A stretch of DNA of 64,000 bases from Cephalotus follicularis. Lineage: Eukaryota; Streptophyta; Magnoliopsida; Oxalidales; Cephalotaceae. Below the pieces are notes generated by a model, which searched no databases, was not told where the DNA came from, and was given only the letters and a program-made list of their open reading frames with translations. Location of the stretch: positions 193,009 through 257,008 of the forward strand of contig BDDD01000344.1 in NCBI GenBank assembly GCA_001972305.1, given 5' to 3'. A program made the position numbers and the translations under genes. Positions 56,290 to 64,000 of the stretch are shown here, one piece after another; positions within the stretch are counted from its first letter, which is position 1; each line of letters begins with the position of its first letter.

Positions 56290-57805
56290 CAGACACATAC
56301 CTTGATCAAACAGATGAGGGTATTCCTCCCGGATATACTCCTCTAGCTCCCAAGTAGCCTCCCGCTCTGGATGATTCTTCCATAATACCTTAACAAACAG
56401 AATAGTCTTTCTCCGCATGACTCGCTCCTACCGATCCAAAATAGCCTCGGCTCTTTCCTCACAAGACATATCCTCTCATGGATACATAGATACATGGAAG
56501 GAATGGTATTGGTAACCCCTTAACATGGATATATGGAACACATCATGCACATGAGCTAGCTGTGGAGGTAAAGCTAGTCGATAAGCCACTGTACCAACTT
56601 TCACCAAAACTTCAAAAGGTCCAATAAACTGAGGATTTAGCTTCCCCTTCAAATCAAACTGACGGACTCCTTTCCAAGGTGAAACCTTCAAAAACACATG
56701 GTCACCCTTTTTAAATTATATATCCCTCATGTGCTTATTTGCATAACTCTTCTGTTGGGATTGTGCAGCTTTCAATTTTTCCCTCGCTATTGTCACTTTC
56801 TCGGTAGTGATCTGGACTAGATCGGGTCCCTCGATAACTCTATCTCAAACCTCATCCTAACAAGTTGGAGCCTGAAATTTACTCCCATACAAAGCTTTAA
56901 AAGGAGCCATCCGAATACTGGCATGCCAACTATTATTATAAGAAAACTCCACAAGGCTCAAATACACATCCCAGTTTCCAGTCCAATCCAAAGCACAAGA
57001 TCTTAACATGTCCTCCAAAGTCAGGATAGTCATCTCCGACTGTCCATCCGTCTGTGGGTAAAAAGTTGTACTGTAACTGAGCCGTGTATCGCATGCATTC
57101 TGAAATCCCTTCTAGAACATAGAAGTGAAACGGGGATCCCGATCCGAGATAATTGATACAGGTATTCCATGGAGTCTCACTATCTCCGACTGAAAGATCT
57201 CTGCCTATCGATCAATAGAAAAAGCCTCTCGGTTACCGAGGAAGTGAGCCGATTTGGTTAATCGGTTCACCTCTACCCATATGGAATCATTCTTCTTGAA
57301 TGTCCTTGGTAAGCCCGTAACAAATTCCATAGCAATACTTTCCCAGTTCCACAAAGGAATCTCTAATGGTTGCAAAAGCCCACTAGCTCGCTGGTGTTGG
57401 ATTTTAACTTGCTGACATATCAAACATTTCCCAACAAACTCCGCAATGTCTCTCTTCATTCCGTTCCACCATAAATTCCTCCTCAAGTCCTTGTACATCT
57501 AGTTGAACCAGGATGTATAGAGAACGGAGAACTATGTGCTGCCTCTCTGATTTTCGGATCTGTCAGCACACATAACCGCTTACCTAGCCACATCACCCCA
57601 TGTTCATCAACACAAAATTCAAGCTACTTGCACTCCTCTATACTCTGAGTCAAAGCCCCTAACTCACTATCCTCTTTTTGAGTTGCTTTAACCCGATCTA
57701 TGAGAGTAGGTTCCACCTTCATACCAGCAATAGACCCGTTTGAGCCCTGAACATACAACTCTAACTCTAAATGCTCCATATCTGATATAAGCTGAGGTTG
57801 TGTAA
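56290..57805 (-). pseudogene. Gypsy G integrase and chromodomain
   Basis: Reverse-strand integrase from its zinc domain through the core (FVTGLPRTFKKNDSIWV, MLRSCALDWTGNWDVYLSLV) and tail ([20 protein letters not shown]) to the chromodomain. It would act as the DNA-joining enzyme of the element. Fossil with several breaks. Confidence 0.85.
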
Positions 57806-59104
57806 TGTTAGGTTAGGGGTGTCCCTGTATTCCATGAAATGGATCGTTTGTATATATACACTCTTAATTAATACAATTCTGAATTCATTTTATGTTGCAT
57901 GTGCATATTTATTTAATGGCAAGGCTATGTGGCTCATCCCAACCAACCAAAAGGAACAAACTAATTATACGTAATTAACTGTATGCCACTATAGCGCCCT
58001 GTCATGTTCAAAGGGTTGAATCTCTTGTCGATAGGGCCATGAGAATGAGATCCTTATTCCCTATGACAAATGTTCCAAGCCATAGGTTCACTTTCTTTGG
58101 GTCATTAATGAACCGTAAAAACTTATCACGTTATGCTTGCTCTCGGGTTTTCAGTGGAGGTTGGTTATCTCGTAGTCAATTGGGTTTATCCCTAAAGTTA
58201 AATGTGAGGTGTATGCTAGAGAGCAAGACACTGAACTGACCCACCAATAGGAAACCTATTTGGATAGTCAATACCCAATGTCAATAGGATTCCTATGGTC
58301 TTGGTAGTGTATAGTCTATGGTGACTAGTAGGTCTATAGCCTGCGTTGTCTCCTTTGACCTGAGCAGCTGGCATGCATTGTGTGGTAACTACTTGACTTT
58401 GATTTCTGCCTTACCCAGCACTAGTCAGGTGCTGACAAAAGGGTTGTCTTTGGGTCTTGTGGGAGCTGCATTGAGATGTATGGGCGAGTGCGCAATAGGG
58501 GATCATCACACCCGGGCAGAGGGTGACCGACTCTATTTGTCTATGTACGTTGCAGACTTAAAAGTCCTTATCAGACATAGGTGGACTGGGAACGAGAGGT
58601 TCCCATGGGTGGTCTACCAATAGTCTCACTGCGATCATAGATTCCTGGTTATCACAGCAATACTAGGGGTGACATTCATCCAAACCGTAGGCTGTGATCG
58701 GAGCCATGTGTGATGAGGGAAACATGACACATATGTCGATGACTGGATAAAGCAAATGGCTATTTGGTTCATGATTGATAGACGTGGTAATACACGGATC
58801 CGAGGGGTGACTGGCGCTCACACCGGGGGTACTCTAATAGTCGGTGTACTATTGGAGTGCTCGTACCAGATGACGGGGTGCACTGGGAATTTATCATCAT
58901 ACCGGAGAACGACATGCTTTCGGGTCCTGCCTGACTTTGAACAGGTTGATATGTGGTGGGACACATATCATTTAGTGAAAGGACAACATCAAGGAAGATG
59001 TTGCTTGGCTAGTGAGTATGTCATTTGATGGATTTAGGTACATGCAATGCCACGATGAAATATTCCACGCGAAAGCTTTTGAGATAAGAATAGATTGTTC
59101 TTTG

Positions 59105-59625
59105 TCTTGGGCGTCGACGCTATGAGTACGCGTTGACGCCTATGTCTAGTTGGGCTGCTGGGCGTTAACACGATGGGATTGTGTTGACACTGGAAAAACC
59201 AGTAGCTTTACACGTCGACGCCATGAGGGCAACACGTCCAAGTCCAAACTAGAAAATCATTTGGGCGTTAACGCTATGGAGAGCATGGCGTTGACGATTT
59301 AAAAACCAGTAGGTATGCACGTTGACGCCATGTGGATTAGGCGTTGACGCGAAGACAAATGACACTGTTTACTTGTCTCATATTATCTGTGGCATTGACG
59401 CATTTTCATAATATGAGACGCATAACGTCGACACCTTGCCATGGCGTTGACGCCTAAACAGGCTTATGCGCGCTACAGTAGGAGAGAGAAAGTCAGGACT
59501 ATATAAAGCTTGAGAGAAGCTTGTTAGACACATTTCAGACTTTCTTTTTTCTCTCTCTTCACCGCGCCTCTCTTCTTCTTCCTACTCACATACACGTCGA
59601 CGCCTATTGCCTATGCGTTGATGCC
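59105..59625. repeat. GCGTCGACGC word array in LTR H
   Basis: About fourteen words (GCGTCGACGC, GCGTTGACGC, GCGTTAACGC) upstream of and just after the TATA box, the same word as in Gypsy-like families B and C. Confidence 0.85.
59500..59507 (+). promoter_or_regulatory. TATA box of LTR H
   Basis: ACTATATAAAGCTTGAG is followed within about 30-70 bases by a CT-rich stretch, and by a possible splice donor (GGTAAGAATC) near 59862. Confidence 0.6.
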
Positions 59626-60314
59626 TACGTCGCCTGGTTAGATAAAACAGCCATTTTCAAGTCTCTTTTCACCACTCAAAGGTCAAAATAGGCGGAGATA
59701 CTTTGTACACTACATCTTATCTACACCTAGAATGATTTAGACTAGGTTAAACACTTAGCCTTGCATTCTCCCATCCATGGATTATGGAGGAGCTTGGAGC
59801 TCTTTGAGCTTTTGGGGATAAAGAGTAGAGGGAGCTATCTTGAAGGAAGAAGTCTTCACCACCGGTAAGAATCTATTTCTTCCTCCCTCTTGTGGCGCCA
59901 TGGCAGTCAGTTTTATGGTTAGGGTGTATGTACCCTAGCTGAACCTCTATGTTTGTTGTGTTGCTTTGTTTGTTGTCCTTTTTGGTTAGGGATGATGTGT
60001 GTGAGGGTTGATTGGGCTATGTCTAGGGTTTTGTGTGTTCTTCCTTGTGAGCCATTGTTAGTGTCCATTTCTAGGGTTTATGGAAACCCTAGCTTTATCA
60101 ACCCGTTGTGCCCGATGCTTGGTTTTTTGTTTCGGTTTAATTGGATGTTGATTAGAGTTCCTTGGCATTTATTGGGACGATTCGGACATAGATTAGGGCA
60201 TCCCATTGCTTGGGGATTAATCTATTTGTGAAAAATTAAAGTTAATCGGCCCTAACCCCTAATGTCTGAGTTGATAAGTCTTCAGCTGCGCTCGGGTCGA
60301 GCATTCCCAACAAG

Positions 60315-60326
60315 TGGTATCAAAGC
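60315..60326 (+). other. Primer-binding site of Copia H
   Basis: TGGTATCAAAGC directly follows the LTR end with a two-base gap. It differs at one base from the tRNA-iMet complement TGGTATCAGAGC. Confidence 0.85.
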
Positions 60327-61650
60327 GTGCTAATCGACTAGAATCAGACCACAATTTGATGTTTGGTGGATTGTTGATGACATATGCGTTTGATTGATTT
60401 GAGTATTCCTACTTTCAGTGGGAGTTGCTTGTTGGTTAGGCTGATGAAATTGATTAACCATCGAATGTCAAATTGTTACGTGTTTATTCAATTATATATC
60501 GGTTATATTTTTGAATTTCTTATACATGCTGGTAGACTTTGGACTGTACCTAGCTTTGTGTTTCCTTCTGTGTTTGGTTTAATTTCTTTATTACTTTCAT
60601 GGAATTCAATCGGTCTGTAATAAGGCTGCCTACGTGCGCCATATTTATTTTCTTGTTCTTTTTCTTAGAGTAGAATTCTCTTCTCCCTCTATTGTATTTC
60701 TTTTTCATTTAATTGTACATATGACTGTAAATTGAAGAAAGGATATCAATGAAGAATGAAGAGAAGATCAAGAAGATTGCAAGACCTGTTGAAGGCTATG
60801 TATGCGTGGTAGCAATTGTAATATAGTTAATTAAATTAGTTCACCTAGGGAGACCTAGTGGTCACGTTGGCTCGCGTGATCACTTATAGCTTTAGTCCCT
60901 TGTCAGGCCATTTTTAGGATGCATGAGATGAATGTTTTCCTTTAACATTCCAAACATGTCCAAGCATGTTAAGCCGTCCAAATGGATTGGAAGATTAAAA
61001 TTAATCTAGAACGGTTTTGGTAATTTGTAAAATTGATGAGACCAAATCCCTCCAACTTGCAAATAATAAGTCCATAAGCGGTGGGGCATGTGGTTACCCT
61101 GTCGTTGGCCTTCCACAATCATTGTTGAATGGTGTGGACATATTAGGGATGGCACTGTGACAGCAGAGGTCCCCCATATGACCATTTCTATTCAATTTCA
61201 GTGTGAGGTACACTGGAAGGAAATAACTTTGTTTTGGCATCAGGACACGGACACGTGTGGGTGTTTTCAAAACAAGTTAATTTCTTTGAGGAATATGGGT
61301 TTGACTTATACCAGGATCATATGGTTTGCACAACGACAGTTGGGACCATATGGTCCGCGAGGCTGAATCTTGTATCGGATCTTACATATGGTCAAGAGGT
61401 CCTAATATAAATTGGTACTCGTACCTACCTATTCAGGTATTGTGGTTTGCACGGCGATAGTCGGGACCATAATATTGTGGATAGATTTTGATCCCCACTA
61501 GGAAGCGAGAGGCTTCTCGAATTCCACATGGGGGTGTGGGATACGATTAGAATAGTGGGAGGAACCATAATTTCTAAAGACAAGTGTTATGGTAATAATA
61601 TAATTGGAATGATTTTCTAATTAGACTATCTTTTGTTTCCTCTTATATAG
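60327..61650 (+). other. Copia H non-coding leader
   Basis: No gene is seen. A 30-bp imperfect direct repeat (TGGTTTGCACAACGACAG-type, 61321-61350 and 61442-61471) with GGGACCATA ends stands out; it may be a packaging or secondary-structure element, but that is a guess. Confidence 0.6.
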
Positions 61651-61679
61651 GTTGTGTTCACCATATTCTGCAATATGCC

Positions 61680-62765
61680 TTTGGCTCAGCACTATCACGC
61701 GTTCTTGAAACAAATAAGCTCACGGGTCCTAATTTCTTAGACTGGCAGCGTAACCTGCGCTTGGCACTCACGAGCATGAAGCTTGCTCATGTCATGACTG
61801 AGAACCCCCCTAGACTGGGAGCCAACCCCTCAGAAGAGCAAAAGGCCAAGAGGGCATAAAGGTTAGATGAGGACGAGCAAGCTCGTTGCCTAGAGATTTC
61901 GGGTATGGTCCCAGAATTGCAAAGATAGCACGAGAAGCTTGATACCCTAGAAGCCATACTTCTCCATCTTTAGGAGATGTATGGATCTCGGTTGAGGACC
62001 AAGAGGTTTAACTTGTCCCGTCAGCTCTTCTGCACGAAGATGACCGAGGGATCTTCAGTCCATGCACATGGATTGAAGATGATTGATCTTGTTGAGCAGT
62101 TGGCTCAGTTAGATCTTACCATGGACAATGATTTTTACATTGACCTGGTTCTTTAATCCCTCCCTAGGTCATACTCTCAGTTCATCACAAATTTTTACAT
62201 GAACAAGGTGAATACTAATCTGCCTGAACTTGTGGAAATGCTTCGTACGGCCAAAGCAGACATGGTCCACGGTAGGTCCAAGTCTGATGTGATGTTTCTC
62301 CCGTCTACTTCTTCTAGGACAGCTCCGAGAGGGAGCGGATCGAGAGGATCCAATTCCAAGGGCAAGGCTTCCATGAAACCTAAAGGGAAGAAGAAGAAAG
62401 GGAAAAGAAAAGTAGCTCTACCTGTGGGGCCAGCTGTTGGGGGTACAGTTCTAGATACGATCCGGCAGCTGCAGGATGATAACTATTGCTTCTATTATGG
62501 GAAGCACAGACATTGGAGATCACAATGCAGTGAGTTCCAAAAGTCCAAGTCAGGAGGTGCCTCAAGGCCAAGTACTTTCATGATTGAGCTTTTTCTAGCT
62601 ATCAATGTTAGTTCAACTTGGGTTTTGGATTCAGGTTATGGAACTAATATTTGTAACTCTTTGCAGGGGCTAAGAGGAGCTAGACAACTGAGAGAGGCTG
62701 AAGCATTGGATTTGCGTCTAGGTGATGGATCGAGGATTCACACCAAGACAATAGGCGTTTTTTAA
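61680..62765 (+). pseudogene. Copia H gag and protease start
   Basis: Gag is recognisable from NKLTGPNFLDWQRNLRLAL onward, through the UBN2-like core (LFCTKMTEGSSVHAHGLKM) to a basic Lys-rich run and a decayed zinc knuckle (CFYYGKHRHWRSQC, near 62490). The retropepsin motif follows (WVLDSGYGTNICNSLQGL, near 62620). Fossil with several breaks. Confidence 0.85.
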
Positions 62766-63094
62766 TTGTCTTTTTGTAATGGCCATGTAATTAAACTTGA
62801 TCCTTGTTACTTTGTAAATAACCTTGTTAGAAACATTGTTTCTGTTTCTTATTTGTATAATATGGGCATGGAGCTCACTCTTTCTACATATGGATGTAGA
62901 CTTATGCAAAACGGTGTTCTTTTATGTGAGGGACACATTGACAATGGGATCTATGTTTTAAATACAAATGCACAAATGGCTTTAACAATTCAAACTGGAA
63001 CAAGCACTAAAAGACAACGAGAGATAAGCTAGGTCATCATAGTTTGGGAAGACTAACACGCTTGGTTAAGGAAGATCCGTGGATTTGGGAACTA
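62766..63094 (+). pseudogene. Copia H gag-pre-integrase region
   Basis: Encodes VRNIVSVSYLYNMGMEL and a GIYVLNTN-type stretch, then a GHHSLGRLTRLVKE-like end, the zinc-binding start of Copia integrase. The rest of pol is replaced by CACTA sequence. Confidence 0.75.
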
Positions 63095-63406
63095 CATGAC
63101 TTCCACGAAGATGCTACCACAAGCACTTCAAGGTACTCAGTCGGGAGTGGGAGGTCAGAGTCACCTATTCACTTCACAACCATCAGAGACCAGCCCAGGG
63201 ATAGACGCAGGTGTTCGCGATGAGGTCTCAGAGCTTCGCCAATAGGTGGATGGGGTGTAGTCGACGTTGGAGTCTTTTATGGTTCAAATGACGCAGATGA
63301 TGGGGTCTCAGTCCATACGCACACCATCTGGTCAGAGTTTGCCATGGACTCGGCACCCCCCCTTCAAGTCATCTCCAGACTCGGACGATAACAATGATGA
63401 GTCGTA
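63095..63406 (+). pseudogene. C-terminal exon of a CACTA transposase-like gene
   Basis: One frame reads LQGTQSGVGGQSHLFTSQPS, VRDEVSELRQ, FMVQMTQMMGSQSIRTPSGQ and ends in SSPDSDDNNDES with a TAG at 63404-63406. Gln/Met-rich helices followed by an acidic Ser/Asp tail are typical of plant En/Spm transposase C-termini. Two TAG codons interrupt the frame near 63224 and 63239, so it is a broken copy. Confidence 0.5.
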
Positions 63407-63659
63407 GTTTGTTGAGTTTGACACATTTTAAGACTGTTTGTAAAAGTATTACACTTTTTATAAATATGCTGTAAAGCTCATTTACATTATTTTGTTAGTT
63501 TAATATGAATGAAATGTGTCATTTAATAGTTATGGATGGAGTCAATTACACAATTGTGAAATATAAACTGTTATTGTGGCTACTGCTGAAATGAATTGCA
63601 GGTTTTGCTTGGATATAGGGAATGGATTCTGCTGATATAACCATCAGCACAAACTACAT

Positions 63660-64000
63660 AATTACGAGGGAATGGCAAGGGTAATGCCCTCGCCATTCTG
63701 CAGCAAATATACACGGCGATGGTCAAAACCCTCGCCGTGCCCTCGCCATGGCGAGGGTTGGAGAGGGTTGGCTAGGGTATATGCATGTACGAGCAGATGA
63801 CGGCGAGGGGCAGCCTTCCCTAGCTATACCCTCGCCATGGCGAGGACATAACTGCAAGGGGGAGCCATCCCTCGCCGTGGAGAGGGCATGACGACGAGGG
63901 GGGTCAAGCAGTAGACATACCCTCACCATGGTAAGGGCAATATACGACGAGGGGACCTAACTCTTGCTGTGCCCTCGTCGTGCCCTCGGTGAACTGGATG
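63660..64000. repeat. CACTA subterminal inverted repeats
   Basis: Many copies of CCCTCGCC and its complement GGCGAGGG, often joined as CCCTCGCCATGGCGAGGG (63737-63756, 63829-63846), make a palindrome-rich, GC-rich tract unlike the AT-rich sequence before it. Confidence 0.8.

Larger units (their letters stand above)
52061..57805 (-). mobile_element. Gypsy element G, reverse, chromovirus 3' part
   Basis: On the reverse strand: integrase core, C-terminal integrase and chromodomain (57805 to about 56310), a purine tract (56262-56249), and a 3' LTR (about 56248-52061) split by B2. Integrase signatures include [45 protein letters not shown]-like residues and [19 protein letters not shown]; chromodomain FVKVLWKNHPEREATWELEE. 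It is close to Gypsy D in protein. It sits in Gypsy E gag. Broken, several breaks, 5' part absent. Confidence 0.8.
57806..60312 (+). repeat. 5' LTR of Copia H
   Basis: The 2507-bp LTR matches reversed H' (47727-50214). TATATAAA lies at 59500-59507, and a GCGTCGACGC/GCGTTGACGC array of about 14 words spans 59105-59625, mainly upstream of it. The long open frames at 58318-59028 and 59953-60231 are chance: their counterparts in H' are not conserved as frames. Confidence 0.85.
57806..63094 (+). mobile_element. Copia element H: LTR, leader, gag, protease, pre-integrase region
   Basis: The LTR (57806-60312) begins TGTTAGGTTAGGGG and ends ATTCCCAACA. Primer site TGGTATCAAAGC is at 60315-60326. A non-coding leader of about 1.3 kb, gag with zinc knuckle, a protease and a gag-pre-integrase stretch follow, then CACTA sequence from about 63095. 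It is a Copia lineage distinct from the Sirevirus copies. Incomplete and broken, several breaks. Confidence 0.8.
63095..64000 (+). mobile_element. CACTA (En/Spm) DNA transposon, 3' end
   Basis: A C-terminal transposase-like exon (63095-63406) is followed by an AT-rich 3' UTR (63407-63650) and a subterminal region of CCCTCGCCATGGCGAGGG-type inverted repeats (63660-64000). This is the layout of plant CACTA elements, whose subterminal repeats bind the element's DNA-binding protein. The terminal CACTA inverted repeat should lie just past the window. The left end is missing. Assignment rests on layout, not on a catalytic domain. Confidence 0.6.

Noticed and set aside
58318-59028. Two open frames of about 100 codons
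   Set aside because: Inside LTR H; the matching region of H' does not keep the frames.
61088-61366. Open frame of 92 codons in the Copia H leader
   Set aside because: No recognisable domain; it spans the first leader repeat, consistent with non-coding leader sequence.

Overview
The window looks like repeat-dense nuclear DNA of a flowering plant with a large genome. Almost every base can be placed in, or next to, a transposable element or an endogenous pararetrovirus. I recognise no host protein gene, rRNA or tRNA gene. The plant signs are Sirevirus-type Copia elements with a tRNA-iMet primer site, chromodomain Gypsy elements, LTRs of 2-3 kb that begin TGTAAC and end GTTACA, a Caulimoviridae fossil, a plant L1-type LINE and a CACTA transposon tail. 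I cannot name the species.

Left part (1-22,000): a rearranged reverse-strand Sirevirus copy (1-2726) abuts a reverse-strand endogenous pararetrovirus. That viral copy seems to run from its primer site at 15,985 leftward to 2727. It is split by a solo LTR (A1, 3076-5891, 5-bp target duplication TATGA), by a forward Sirevirus with gag, part of pol and an extra 3' ORF (6574-12,877), and by the 3' end of a Gypsy-like element that carries an antisense ORF with its own TATA box (12,878-14,902). A second set of viral pieces in alternating orientation fills 16,377-21,790; its reverse-strand block is split by a LINE with a 15-bp target duplication.

Middle (22,000-30,317): a fragment of a D-type LTR end is followed by an old C-family LTR interrupted by LTRs B1 and C1.

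Right part (30,318-64,000): a Copia element (F) is the base layer. Into it went a full-length chromoviral Gypsy element (D, 31,726-42,824), whose 5' LTR holds a solo Sirevirus LTR with a perfect duplication ATATC. Solo LTR A2 and Gypsy element E also lie in F. E's LTR holds a reversed Copia LTR (H'), and its gag is interrupted by reverse Gypsy element G, whose LTR holds B2. Copia element H (57,806 to about 63,090) and the 3' end of a CACTA transposon (to the window end) follow.

The most interesting signal lies inside the LTRs. Two short palindromic words, AGTCGACT and GCGTCGACGC, both built round GTCGAC, recur many times as spaced arrays. The first is shared by Sirevirus Copia, Copia F and chromoviral Gypsy D. 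The second is shared by LTR families B and C (Gypsy-like) and H (Copia), with a weaker version in E. The usual variants (GTTGAC, GTCAAC) are those expected from CpG decay. Elements with unrelated coding regions therefore carry the same non-coding array.
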